This document shows, piece after piece, positions 9,636-18,493 of a stretch of 64,000 nucleotides of DNA (position 1 is the first letter of the stretch; each line of letters opens with the position of its first letter). The DNA comes from Saccharopolyspora gloriosae (GTDB lineage Bacteria; Actinomycetota; Actinomycetes; Mycobacteriales; Pseudonocardiaceae), in contig NZ_JACHIV010000001.1 in NCBI RefSeq assembly GCF_014203325.1, positions 1,489,501 through 1,553,500 of the forward strand, read 5' to 3'. The notes under the pieces were generated by a model. That model saw only the letters and a program-made list of their open reading frames with translations, searched no databases and was not told the DNA's origin. The position numbers were made by a program, and so were the translations under genes.

Positions 9636-11741
9636 TCAGGCGGGCAGCGAAGCCGCGCCCTTCGGCAGGAAGCGCTTGCCGTTGACCTGCTCGGAGATGC
9701 CCGCGCGGTCCAGGTAGGCGGTGATGCCGCCCAGCCAGAACGGCCAGCCCGCGCCGAGCAGCATGCACAGGTCCAGGTCCTGCGCCTCGGCGACGACGCC
9801 CTCGTCGAGCATCAGCTGCGCTTCCTGGGCCAGCGCCTGCAATGCCCGGTCCCGCACCTGCTCGGACGTGGACGGGTTCGAACCCTGCTCCCAGAGCGCG
9901 ACGACCTCGGGGTCGACGACCTGGCCGCCCTGCTCGTCCTGCTGCCACACGGCGGTCTTGCCGGCCTTGACGAACCGCTGCAGGTTCTCGCTGATCCCGA
10001 ACCGGTCCGGGTAGGCCGCGTGCATCGTCTCGTTGACGTGCTGCGCGACGGCCGGGCCGACGAGCTGCAGCAGCACCAGCGGGCTCATCGGCAGGCCCAA
10101 CGGGGTCAGCGCGCGGTCGGCGACGTCGAAGGGGGTGCCTTCGTCGACGGCGGCGATGATCTCGCCCATGAAGCGGGTCAGCAGCCGGTTCACCACGAAC
10201 GCCGGGGCGTCCTTGACCAGCACGCTGGACTTCTTGAGCTGCTTGCTCACCGAGAACGCGGTGGCCAGCGAGGCGTCGTCGGTCTTGTCGCCGCGCACGA
10301 TCTCCAGCAGCGGCAGCACCGCGACCGGGTTGAAGAAGTGGAAGCCCACGACCCGCTCGGGGTTCTTCAGCTGCGAGGCCATCTCGCTGATCGACAGCGA
10401 CGAGGTGTTGGTGGCCAGGATCGCCTCGGGCGAGACGTAGCCCTCCAGCTCGCCGAACACCTTCTGCTTGAGCGACAGCTCCTCGAAGACCGCTTCGATG
10501 ACGAAGTCGGCGTCGCCGAACGCGGACTTGTCCAGCGAACCGGTGACGAGCGCCTTGAGCCGGTTCGTGGCGTCCGGGGACAGCCGGCCCTTCGCGGCGA
10601 GCTTGTCGATCTCGCCGTGGATGTAGCCGACGCCCTTGTCGATGCGCTCCTGGTCGATGTCGGTGATGACCACCGGCACCTTCAGGCGGCGCACGAACAG
10701 CAGCGCGAGCTGCCCGGCCATCAGACCGGCGCCGACGACGCCGACCTTCTTGACCTCGCGGGCGAGCTTCTTGTCCGGGGCCCCGGCCGGGCGCTTCGCG
10801 CGCTTCTGGGTCAGGTCGAACGAGTACAGCCCGGCGCGCAGCTCGTCGGACATCAACGCGTCCGTGAGCGCCTCGGTCTCCGCCGCGTAGCCGGCGTCGA
10901 GGTCGTTGCCGCGGGCCAGCTCGATGAGCTCGACGGCCTTGGTGACGGCGGGGGATGCACCCTGGGTGCGGGCCTCGACGATGCCCTTGGCGCGGTTCAC
11001 CGCGTCGTCCCAGGCCTGGCCGCGGTCGATCTCGGCGCGCTGCACGGTCTGCTCGCCGTTGATGACGCGCACGGCCCAGCGCACCGACTCCTCCAGGAAG
11101 TCCGCGCTCTCCAGCTGGGCGTCGAAGATGCCCAGGCCGGTGGCCTTCTTGGCATTGAGCATCTTGTTCTGGTTCAGCGCGTTCTCGATGATCACGCTGA
11201 CCGCGGCGTCCGCGCCGATCAGGTTCGGCAGCAGCTGGGTGCCGCCCCAGCCCGGGAACAGGCCGAGGAAGCACTCGGGGAACGCGATCGCGCCCACGCC
11301 ATCGGAGACGGTGCGGTAGTGGCAGGACAGCGCCAGCTCCAGGCCGCCGCCCAGCGCCGCGCCGTTGACGAACGCGAAGGTGGGGATGGTCGACTCGGTG
11401 AGCCGGCGGAACACGTCGTGCCCGGTCTGCGCGACCTGGTGGGCGTGCTCCCGCTCCGCGATCTGGGTGACGCCGGAGAGGTCGGCGCCGACGGCGAACA
11501 CGAACGGCTTGCCGGTGACCGCGATCGCGGCGGGCTCGGCGGCGAACGCCTCGTCCAGCGCGGTGTTCAGCGCGGTCAGCCCGCCCGGCCCGAAGGTGGA
11601 CGGACGGGTGTGGTCGTGACCGTTGTCGACGGTGATCAGCGCGAGCTTGCCGCTGAGCCCGGGGACGTCGAGCAGCCGGGTGTGGGCCTGGGTGACGACC
11701 TCGTCCGGGAACAGTGCTGCGAAGTCGGTCTGCGTGCTCAC
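9636..11741 (-). CDS. fadB: Multifunctional fatty acid oxidation protein: enoyl-CoA hydratase / 3-hydroxyacyl-CoA dehydrogenase
   Basis: 701 residues, typical of FadB. The N-terminal crotonase domain (about 20-240) has VGADLSG, NGAALGGGLELAL and the catalytic-Glu region FPECFLGLFPGWGG. The NAD-binding domain begins VGVVGAGLMAGQLA and has the GFHFFNPVAVLPLLE active-site histidine block. C-terminal HAD domains follow and end KRFLPKGAASLPA. It works with the thiolase to degrade acyl-CoA by beta-oxidation. Start GTG (STQTDFAALFP) overlaps the thiolase stop by GTGA; a reading extending further upstream runs antiparallel to no family and is rejected. Confidence 0.94.
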   Translation of the reverse strand: MSTQTDFAALFPDEVVTQAHTRLLDVPGLSGKLALITVDNGHDHTRPSTFGPGGLTALNTALDEAFAAEPAAIAVTGKPFVFAVGADLSGVTQIAEREHAHQVAQTGHDVFRRLTESTIPTFAFVNGAALGGGLELALSCHYRTVSDGVGAIAFPECFLGLFPGWGGTQLLPNLIGADAAVSVIIENALNQNKMLNAKKATGLGIFDAQLESADFLEESVRWAVRVINGEQTVQRAEIDRGQAWDDAVNRAKGIVEARTQGASPAVTKAVELIELARGNDLDAGYAAETEALTDALMSDELRAGLYSFDLTQKRAKRPAGAPDKKLAREVKKVGVVGAGLMAGQLALLFVRRLKVPVVITDIDQERIDKGVGYIHGEIDKLAAKGRLSPDATNRLKALVTGSLDKSAFGDADFVIEAVFEELSLKQKVFGELEGYVSPEAILATNTSSLSISEMASQLKNPERVVGFHFFNPVAVLPLLEIVRGDKTDDASLATAFSVSKQLKKSSVLVKDAPAFVVNRLLTRFMGEIIAAVDEGTPFDVADRALTPLGLPMSPLVLLQLVGPAVAQHVNETMHAAYPDRFGISENLQRFVKAGKTAVWQQDEQGGQVVDPEVVALWEQGSNPSTSEQVRDRALQALAQEAQLMLDEGVVAEAQDLDLCMLLGAGWPFWLGGITAYLDRAGISEQVNGKRFLPKGAASLPA

Positions 11742-12985
11742 TTCGCGCCCCCTGCGGTGTCGAAGTTCGGGTTCTCCCAGATGACCGTGCCGCCCATGCC
11801 GAAACCGATGCACATGGAGGTCAGGCCGTAGCGCACCTCGGGGTGCTCGGCGAAGTGGCGGGACAGCTGCGTCATCAGCCGCACGCCGGAGGACGCCAGC
11901 GGGTGACCGCAGGCGATGGCGCCGCCCCACGGGTTGACCCGCGCGTCGTCGTCGGCGATGCCGAAGTGCTCCAGGAAGGCCAGCACCTGCACGGCGAACG
12001 CCTCGTTGAGCTCGAACAGCCCGATGTCCTCGATGCTGAGCCCGGCGCGCTTGAGCGCCTTCTCCGTCGCGGGGATCGGCCCGACGCCCATGACCTCCGG
12101 CTCCACGCCCGCGAAGGCGTAGCCGACGAGCTTCATGCCGATCGGCAGGCCCAGTTCGCGAGCGGTCTCGGCGTCGGCGAGCACGCAACCGGTGGCGCCG
12201 TCGTTGAGGCCTGCGGCGTTGCCCGGCGTGACCCGGCCGTGCGGCCGGAACGGCGTCTTGAGCCCGGCGAGGGCTTCGACGGTGGTGCCGGGGCGCGGCG
12301 GCTCGTCGGCCGTGGCCAGGCCCCAGCCCTGCTCACCGGAGCGGGTGGAGACCGGGACGAGGTCGGCGGCGATCTTGCCCGCGAGCTGCGCCTGCTCGTA
12401 GCGCTGCTGGCTCAGCGCCGCGTAGGCGTCGGTGCGCTCCTTGGTGAGGCTGGGGTAGCGGTCGTGCACGTTCTCCGCGGTGGAGCCCATGACCAGCGCG
12501 GACGGGTCGACGACGTTGTCGGCGACGTAGCGCGGGTTGGGGTCCACGCCCTCGCCCATGGGGTGGTTGCCCATGTGCTCGACGCCGCCGGCGATGGCGA
12601 TGTCGTAGGCGCCGAAGCCGATGCCGCCGGCGATGCTGGTCACGGCGGTCATGGCGCCCGCGCACATGCGGTCGATGGCGAAGCCGGGCACCGACTGGGG
12701 CAGGCCCGCCAGCAGCGAGGCGCTGCGGCCGATGGTCAGGCCCTGGTCACCGGTCTGCGTGGTCGCGGCGATGGCGACCTCGTCGATGCGTTCCGGCGGC
12801 AGTTCCGGGTGGCGCCGCAGCAGCTCGCGGATGACCTTGACGACCAGATCGTCGGCGCGGGTCTCGGCGTAGATGCCCTTCTTGCCTGCCTTGCCGAACG
12901 GCGTGCGGACGCCGTCGACGAAGACCACGTCCCGTACGGCACGTGCGCTGCGCGGGTCGGCTGGTGCCGACGCGGGTGCGACCAC
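11738..12985 (-). CDS. fadA: Acetyl-CoA acyltransferase (thiolase)
   Basis: 415 residues, normal for thiolases. Visible active-site blocks are DRMCAGAMTA (nucleophilic Cys), NEAFAVQ, the histidine block GGAIACGHPLASSG, and the second Cys in SMCIGFGMGG near the C-terminus. It cleaves 3-ketoacyl-CoA in the final beta-oxidation step. GTG start with GGAG at good distance. First gene of the fadA-fadB operon. A palindrome TTACCC-GT-GGGTAA lies about 130 bp upstream and may be an operator. Confidence 0.95.
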   Translation of the reverse strand: MVAPASAPADPRSARAVRDVVFVDGVRTPFGKAGKKGIYAETRADDLVVKVIRELLRRHPELPPERIDEVAIAATTQTGDQGLTIGRSASLLAGLPQSVPGFAIDRMCAGAMTAVTSIAGGIGFGAYDIAIAGGVEHMGNHPMGEGVDPNPRYVADNVVDPSALVMGSTAENVHDRYPSLTKERTDAYAALSQQRYEQAQLAGKIAADLVPVSTRSGEQGWGLATADEPPRPGTTVEALAGLKTPFRPHGRVTPGNAAGLNDGATGCVLADAETARELGLPIGMKLVGYAFAGVEPEVMGVGPIPATEKALKRAGLSIEDIGLFELNEAFAVQVLAFLEHFGIADDDARVNPWGGAIACGHPLASSGVRLMTQLSRHFAEHPEVRYGLTSMCIGFGMGGTVIWENPNFDTAGGAK

Positions 12986-13111
12986 GGCGTGCTCCTAACT
13001 GTGTGGGTCCTGCGTTGTGCGAGTTCCGGACCGGCTCGGCGGCGATCGACCCTGTTCCGGGCGGGTGCGGGCCCCGCCGCTACTGGCCGGTAACAGCCAC
13101 TCTAGCGCTTA

Positions 13112-13125
13112 TTACCCGTGGGTAA
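13112..13125. promoter_or_regulatory. Palindromic operator candidate between fadA and the ArsR-GNAT gene
   Basis: TTACCC and GGGTAA separated by GT form a perfect inverted repeat in the 337 bp divergent region (12986-13322). The local sequence is more AT-rich than its surroundings. Such short palindromes upstream of fatty acid genes are often TetR-type operators, but no regulator for it lies nearby. The remainder of the region shows no gene. Confidence 0.4.
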
Positions 13126-13322
13126 CCACCGGGTGTGGGGCGAAGCGCTCGTGTCGGGTCGATCACAGGCGCTCCGGCGGTGGTGGCGGCCTGGCGATCA
13201 CGGCGCCGGGCGCACGGCCAACGTACTCGTTCCGCCGCCGGCCGCCGGGTCGCGCGGCGCGGACCAGGCCGCATCGACGGGATTCGATTGACCAGGTCGG
13301 CGGCGGCTCGCATCATCGGGCG

Positions 13323-14168
13323 ATGATCGACGAGGTGCCGGTGTTCCCGGCCGCAGAAGCCGCGGCCTGCGCCGCCCGGTTCGCCTGCCTCGGCGACCCG
13401 ACCCGCGTCCTGCTGCTGCACGCCGTCGCCTCCGGCGGGCCGAGCACCGTGGGCGAGCTCGCCGGTCGGCTCGGCCTCGGCCAGTCCACCTGCTCGCACC
13501 ACCTGCGCAGGCTCGCCGACGGCGGATACGTGGTGCTGAGCAAGGAGGGCACCACCACCCGCGTCGCGGTGAGCACCGCCCGCCGAACCGACGGCGCCCC
13601 GGTCCTGGACCTGGTTCTCGGCCTGCCCCCGGCACGCCCCGGCGCCGCCGAGGGGCCCGCCGAGGACGTCGCGGTGCGAGCGCTGGAACCCGGCGACTGG
13701 CCGGCGGTGCGGCGGATCTACGGCGAAGGGATCGCCACCGGCGACGCCACCTTCGAGCGCGAAGTCCCGCCGCCCGCGGAACTGGCGGCGAAGTGGGTGC
13801 CGGAGCACCGCTGGGTGGCCGAGCTGGACGGCGCCGTCGCCGGGTGGGCGGCGCTGACCCCGGTCTCCGCGCGCGACTGCTACGCGGGCGTCGCGGAGAC
13901 CTCGATCTACGTCGGAGCCGCCGCGCGCGGTCGCGGAGTGGGCGCGGCGCTGCTGCGGCACCAGATCGCCGCCGCCGACGAGGCCGGGCTGTGGACCTTG
14001 CAGTGCTCGCTGTTCCCGGAGAACCGCGGCAGCCTCGCTCTGCACCGCAACGCGGGCTTCCGCACCGTCGGCGTCCGCGAGCGCATCGGCCGCCTGCACG
14101 GGCGGTGGCGCGACACGATCGTCATGGAACGCCGGAGGCCGGACGGCCGACCTCCGGCGAGCCGGTAG
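13323..14168 (+). CDS. ArsR-type HTH / GNAT acetyltransferase fusion (ArsN/Pat-like)
   Basis: 281 residues in two clear parts. Residues 1-95 are an ArsR winged helix: ACLGDPTRVLLLHAV, then LGQSTCSHHLRRL as recognition helix and GYVVLSKEGTTTRVAV as wing. Residues about 118-275 are a GNAT domain close to phosphinothricin/arsinothricin N-acetyltransferases: RRIYGEGIATGDATFE, AETSIYV followed by the acetyl-CoA loop RGRGVG, and SLALHRNAGFRTVGVRERIGR. Joined reading without frameshift. The fusion suggests a self-regulating detoxification enzyme, but the substrate cannot be read. C14-like cysteines of the ArsR part may or may not bind metalloid. ATG start; convergent with the RNase D gene 12 bp away. 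Confidence 0.85.
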   Translation: MIDEVPVFPAAEAAACAARFACLGDPTRVLLLHAVASGGPSTVGELAGRLGLGQSTCSHHLRRLADGGYVVLSKEGTTTRVAVSTARRTDGAPVLDLVLGLPPARPGAAEGPAEDVAVRALEPGDWPAVRRIYGEGIATGDATFEREVPPPAELAAKWVPEHRWVAELDGAVAGWAALTPVSARDCYAGVAETSIYVGAAARGRGVGAALLRHQIAAADEAGLWTLQCSLFPENRGSLALHRNAGFRTVGVRERIGRLHGRWRDTIVMERRRPDGRPPASR

Positions 14169-14180
14169 CTCCCGGCGTCG

Positions 14181-15440
14181 TCAGTCGGAGCGCGAGCGTT
14201 CCGGCGCGGCCTGCAGCGCGGTGCTCAGCACCGACGCGGTCAGCCCGATCTGCCACTCCCGCGCGCCCCGCTCCCGCAGTCGCGCCTCGACCGACGCCAC
14301 ACCGGTGTCCTCCGGCGGCGTCCAGCACAGCCGCCGCAGCAGGTCCGGCAGCAGCAGGTTCTCCAGGGGCAGGTCGTGCTCCTCGGCGATGGCCGACATC
14401 GCGGCCCTGGCGGCCGACAGCCGGGCCGCGGCGGCGGGATCGCGATCGGCCCACCGGTTCGGCGACGGCGGACCGTCCTGCGGCGGTGAGACCACCGGCA
14501 GCTCGTCCTGGGGGAGCGCGCGGGCCGCGCGCAGCGCGCCCAGCCACGTCGACGCGCGGCGGCGCTGCTGCCTGCCGCCGAACACCGGCAGCGCGGTCAG
14601 CTCCGATTCGGTCTTGGGGTCGCCCTGCGCGGCCTGCACCACGGCGGAGTCCGGCAGTATCCGGCCCGGTGCGATGTCGCGCTCGGAGGCGATGCGGTCG
14701 CGCACCTCCCACAGCGAGCGGACGGCGGCGAGCTGGCGGGCGTTGCGCACCCGGTGGATGCCGGAGGTGCGGCGCCACGGCTCGGCGCGCGGACGAGGCG
14801 GTTCGGCGTTGCGGACCGCTTCGAACTCTTCCCATGCCCAGTCGAGCTTGCCCTGCCGGCTCAGCTCGGCGTGCATCTCGGTGCGCAGGTCGATCAGGAG
14901 TTCCACGTCGAGCGCGGCGTACACCAGCCAGTCGGCGGGCAGCGGCCGGCGCGACCAGTCGGCGGCGCTGTGGCCCTTCTCCAACCGGTAACCCAGCATG
15001 CGTTCGACGAGGGTGCCCAGCGAGACCCGGTCGAACCCGGCGAGCCGCCCGGCCAGTTCGGTGTCGAACAGCCGTTGCGGGCGCAGGTCGAGTTCGGCCA
15101 GGCAGGGCAGGTCCTGCGAGGCGGCGTGCAGCACCCATTCGGTGTCCGCCAACGCCGTTTTCAACGGTTCCAGGGCACCGCCCAGCGCGACCGGATCAAC
15201 CAGTACCGTTCCCGCGCCTTCCCGGCGCAATTGCACCAGGTAGGCACGTTGTGAGTACCGGTATCCGGACGCGCGTTCGGTGTCCACCGCGACCGGACCG
15301 TTCCCCGCGGCCAGTGCGGCCGCGGCGGTCTCCAGTGCTTCGGGAGTCTCCACTACCGGCGGTACGCCGTCAGCGGGCTCGGTGAGCAGCACCGGCTCGG
15401 GACGGTCGGGCTCGACGGACTCGGGGCAAGCAGCTTCCAC
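14181..15440 (-). CDS. Ribonuclease D-like 3'-5' exonuclease with HRDC domain
   Basis: 419 residues. The DEDDy exonuclease site is complete: D53 and E55 in VDTERASGY, D110 in AASQDLPCL, and Y174/D178 in VYAALDVELL. An HRDC domain follows at about 215-295 (VRNARQLAAVRSLWEVRD), then a second helical HRDC-like tail. It trims RNA 3' ends. The start is taken as GTG (EAACPESVEP), but the ribosome site is weak and the first 25 residues are low-complexity, so a later start is possible. Its place near dxs and DUF3000-hemE fits mycobacterial order (from memory). Confidence 0.88.
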   Translation of the reverse strand: MEAACPESVEPDRPEPVLLTEPADGVPPVVETPEALETAAAALAAGNGPVAVDTERASGYRYSQRAYLVQLRREGAGTVLVDPVALGGALEPLKTALADTEWVLHAASQDLPCLAELDLRPQRLFDTELAGRLAGFDRVSLGTLVERMLGYRLEKGHSAADWSRRPLPADWLVYAALDVELLIDLRTEMHAELSRQGKLDWAWEEFEAVRNAEPPRPRAEPWRRTSGIHRVRNARQLAAVRSLWEVRDRIASERDIAPGRILPDSAVVQAAQGDPKTESELTALPVFGGRQQRRRASTWLGALRAARALPQDELPVVSPPQDGPPSPNRWADRDPAAAARLSAARAAMSAIAEEHDLPLENLLLPDLLRRLCWTPPEDTGVASVEARLRERGAREWQIGLTASVLSTALQAAPERSRSD

Positions 15441-15559
15441 GGATATCAGACCTTACGTGTTGCGGTCCGCCCGCGGGTGCGACCAGCCCGAGGTCGCCGT
15501 GCCCGACCGGACCCGACGATCGCGGTGGGACCTCGATTCACCCGATCAGGATCATCCGG

Positions 15560-16276
15560 TCATCTGATCACCCCGGCCCGCATGGCCAGGGCGACCATCT
15601 GCGCCCGGTCTCCGGTGCCCAACTTGCGGCCGATCCGCGACAGGTGAGACTTCACCGTGAGAGCGGAGAGGTTCAGCGCCTCACCGATCTCCTTGTTGGA
15701 TCGGCCATCGGCCACCAGTTGCAGCACCTCGACCTCACGTCCGGACAGTTCCCGGGGCGTGTTGTCGGTCCCCGGGACCCGAGTGCCCGCAGCGAGCACC
15801 GGAGCCACACTGGGATCGGCGTACACGCCGCCGTCGAGTACGCGGCGCACTCCGTCGGTGACGACCATCGGCGAGGCCGACTTCAGCAGGTACGCCTGAG
15901 CGCCTGCCTGGAAGGCGGCCCGGACCGCATAGGGGTCGTCGGACGAAGCGAGCACCACGATTCGCGGCCAGCCCTGGGTACGGAGTTCCGTAACCAGGTC
16001 GATGCCGGTCCCGTCGGGTAACCCGAGATCGAGGATTGCGAGGTCGCACGGACCGGTGGCCAGAGCGCGAGCCCTGGCCTCGGCCATGGATGCGGCCTCG
16101 TGCACCGTGCCGGCGCCCATCTGCAGCAACCGGGCGGCGATGGCCTCCCGGAGCAGCGGATGATCGTCCACCACGAGCACCGTGAACAGCTCTTCCCGCG
16201 GGTGCGGGACCATGTTGGCCGGCAAAGCGCCGGCGGGCGTGGTTCGAGCGGCCTGACCTAAGCCGACGGCAGCCAC
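15560..16276 (-). CDS. NarL/LuxR-type response regulator, WhiI-like
   Basis: 238 residues from the GTG at 16276, which has GGGAGG about 8 bp upstream; a reading to 16318 has no ribosome site. An unusual 30-residue N-terminal tail precedes the receiver domain (31-150) with D37/D38, D83 in AILDLGLPDG and K132. The usual Thr is replaced by Ser in VVLASSDD. The LuxR HTH (about 175-238) has LSGREVEVLQLVADGRSNKEIG. No histidine kinase lies next to it, so it is an orphan regulator. From memory, Streptomyces whiI (sporulation) sits beside the same DUF3000 and hemE genes, which suggests orthology. Confidence 0.8.
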   Translation of the reverse strand: MAAVGLGQAARTTPAGALPANMVPHPREELFTVLVVDDHPLLREAIAARLLQMGAGTVHEAASMAEARARALATGPCDLAILDLGLPDGTGIDLVTELRTQGWPRIVVLASSDDPYAVRAAFQAGAQAYLLKSASPMVVTDGVRRVLDGGVYADPSVAPVLAAGTRVPGTDNTPRELSGREVEVLQLVADGRSNKEIGEALNLSALTVKSHLSRIGRKLGTGDRAQMVALAMRAGVIR

Positions 16277-16613
16277 GTCACTACCTCCCTGGAGTCGGTC
16301 GTGCCCCCCGACCGGCACCGGGACTCTCGACCAATCAGCCGCGCCACTGATCGACCGAAAGTGGTGTCGTCGGGGGCAGCGTAACCGCCCAAGCGGGTCA
16401 GCGGGACGATCAATCGGGTATCTATCCCGATCGAGTTGTCACAGCGGTTCGTTTTTGTCACTCAATTGGGTGGGTCTTGGGGTTAGGCGTAACGCCATGG
16501 CGTGTTGGTGCGACAGACCTTGATTGCGCATCGTGAGAAGCTTGCGCGCGCAACCGGTTATGGGCGATTTCGCGGCCCTCGTGAGGGGAATCCCGATCGT
16601 TAAAGATCGCTAC
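16277..16613. promoter_or_regulatory. Regulatory region of the WhiI-like gene
   Basis: 337 bp without a gene and less GC-rich than its flanks. It contains ATCGGG at 16413-16418 and CCCGAT at 16426-16431 separated by TATCTAT, and a second palindrome GGCGT-A-ACGCC at 16486-16496. Both are plausible binding sites for dimeric regulators of the downstream gene. No clear sigma-A hexamers were recognised. Confidence 0.4.
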
Positions 16614-17171
16614 TCAAGCCTCGTCGCGGACTGCCGAACGGCGGTCGAACACGGCGACGCCCTCTGGGGGAAGGCCCGTTGCGCTGGCCATCAGCTCGTA
16701 GAAGGCCATCGCGTGCGCGTCCAGCCCCTCCTCGTGCGGAGTCCACGAGCCGCGCAGCTCCAGGTCGTGGCTGCGCGGCGGGCCCGCGATGTCGCCGAAG
16801 CGGGCCGACGAGGTCAGGGTCACCGTCCCGCCCAGCAGGTCGAGTCCCGCCCCGGAATCCTCCAGCGCCTCGGTCAGCCAGGACCAGCCGACGGCGGGGA
16901 GCAAGGGGTCCGCGGCGAGCTCGGGATCGAGCTCCGCGCGGAGGTAGACCACCAGCCGCAGCGTGCCCGCCCACGCCGCCGGTCCGTCGGGGTCGTGCAG
17001 CAGCACCAACCGGGCCGTCGCCAGCTCGCCCGCCGGGCCGTTCGCCTCGGCCGCGACCGCGTACGCCCACGGTGCGAGCCGCTTCGGTGGGCGAACCTCG
17101 GTCACTTCGATCTCGGCGCGCGGAGTCGGCGCGGCCAACGCGGCCACTGCCTGCTGGAACCTCTCGGGCAT
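16614..17171 (-). CDS. DUF3000 family protein
   Basis: 185 residues. PKRLAPWAYAVAAEA, LVLLHDPDGPAAWAGTLRL, AELDPELAADPLLPAVGWSW and ELRGSWTPHEEG match the actinobacterial DUF3000 family (recalled). No function is known and no catalytic motif or membrane segment is visible. ATG at 17171 has GGAG 9 bp upstream and gives the start MPERFQQAVAAL; ATG at 17180 or GTG at 17189 are possible. Divergent from hemE, a conserved arrangement in actinomycetes. Confidence 0.82.
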   Translation of the reverse strand: MPERFQQAVAALAAPTPRAEIEVTEVRPPKRLAPWAYAVAAEANGPAGELATARLVLLHDPDGPAAWAGTLRLVVYLRAELDPELAADPLLPAVGWSWLTEALEDSGAGLDLLGGTVTLTSSARFGDIAGPPRSHDLELRGSWTPHEEGLDAHAMAFYELMASATGLPPEGVAVFDRRSAVRDEA

Positions 17172-17407
17172 CGCCGCCATCTCCGTCACAGCTGGGGACT
17201 GTAGGCGGCCGGATCGGTGCGGTGTAGGCGCCACGCCGGACGCCGCCCGCGATCGTGATCTTGCCCGCGCGTCCGGCGGTCCGGGCGTCTGCGAAGATGT
17301 CCGGAACGGCTCGAACAGGGCCGTCGGCCTGAGCCGTGGCCGGCTCGGCCGACGCCCGCACCCGCGTCGAGCCCCCATCACTTCGACCGAGTACGGATGC
17401 GCCTCCG

Positions 17408-18493
17408 ATGACCTCACCCGCCCCGGTCTCGGCTCGCCGGGACCTCACCGACGCCCCGCTGCTGGTGGCCGCCCGCGGCGGCACCCCGCGGCACACGCCC
17501 GTCTGGTTCATGCGCCAGGCCGGCCGTTCGCTGCCGGAGTACCGGAAGGTGCGCGAGGGCACCCCGATGCTGCAGGCGTGCCTGACCCCGGAGCTGGTCT
17601 GCGAGATCACCGCGCAGCCGGTGCGCCGCCACGGAGTGGACGCGGCGATCCTGTTCAGCGACATCGTGCTGCCGCTGTACGCGGCGGGCATCGGGCTGGA
17701 CATCGTCGCGGGCACCGGACCGGTGGTGGCCGAGCCGGTGCGCGACGCCGCCGCCGTGGCCGCGCTGCCGGAGCTGCACGTCGAGCAGGTCGCGCCCGTG
17801 GCCGAGGCCGTGCGGCTGCTGCTGGCCGAGCTGGGCGAGACGCCGCTGATCGGGTTCGCCGGGGCGCCGTTCACGCTGGCCTCCTACCTGGTGGAGGGCG
17901 GGCCGAGCCGGAACCACGAGCGCACCAAGGCCCTGATGCACTCCGATCCGGCCACCTGGCACGCGCTGCTGGAGAAGCTCGCCGACACGACGCTGACGTT
18001 CCTGCGCACCCAGCTGGCCGCGGGGGTCGACGCGGTGCAGCTGTTCGACTCCTGGGCCGGCGCGCTGTCGGTGCGGGACTACCGCGAGTTCGTGCTGCCG
18101 CACAGCGAGCGCATCTTCCAGGGGGTCGCGGAGGCCGCGCCGGATGTGCCGAAGATCCACTTCGGGGTGGGCACCGGAGAGCTGCTCGGCGACATGCAGT
18201 CCGCGGGTGCCGACGTGGTCGGCGTGGACTGGCGGGTGCCGCTGGACGAGGCGGCCCGGCGGTTGCGCGCGGCGAACCCCGGCTCCGACCCGGTCGTGCA
18301 GGGCAACCTGGACCCGGCCGTGCTGTTCGCGGGGGAGGACGCCGTGCGGCGCGAGGTGAGCCGCATCCTCGCCGAGGGCACGGCCGCCGCCGGACACCTG
18401 TTCAACCTCGGCCACGGAGTGCTGCCCACGACCGATCCCGACGTGCTCACCGCCGTCGTGCGGCAGGTGCACGCCGAGAGCGCCCGGTCTTGA
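17408..18493 (+). CDS. hemE: Uroporphyrinogen decarboxylase
   Basis: 361 residues, the family length. The [16 protein letters not shown] active-site block, [31 protein letters not shown] and FNLGHGVLP near the C-terminus are diagnostic. It converts uroporphyrinogen III to coproporphyrinogen III in the cytoplasm. First gene of the hemE-cgoX-hemQ operon; its stop overlaps the start of cgoX (TTGA). Confidence 0.96.
   Translation: MTSPAPVSARRDLTDAPLLVAARGGTPRHTPVWFMRQAGRSLPEYRKVREGTPMLQACLTPELVCEITAQPVRRHGVDAAILFSDIVLPLYAAGIGLDIVAGTGPVVAEPVRDAAAVAALPELHVEQVAPVAEAVRLLLAELGETPLIGFAGAPFTLASYLVEGGPSRNHERTKALMHSDPATWHALLEKLADTTLTFLRTQLAAGVDAVQLFDSWAGALSVRDYREFVLPHSERIFQGVAEAAPDVPKIHFGVGTGELLGDMQSAGADVVGVDWRVPLDEAARRLRAANPGSDPVVQGNLDPAVLFAGEDAVRREVSRILAEGTAAAGHLFNLGHGVLPTTDPDVLTAVVRQVHAESARS

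Noticed and set aside
9516-11831. 771-codon open frame on the plus strand opposite fadB
   Set aside because: Mirror reading of fadB without any domain pattern.
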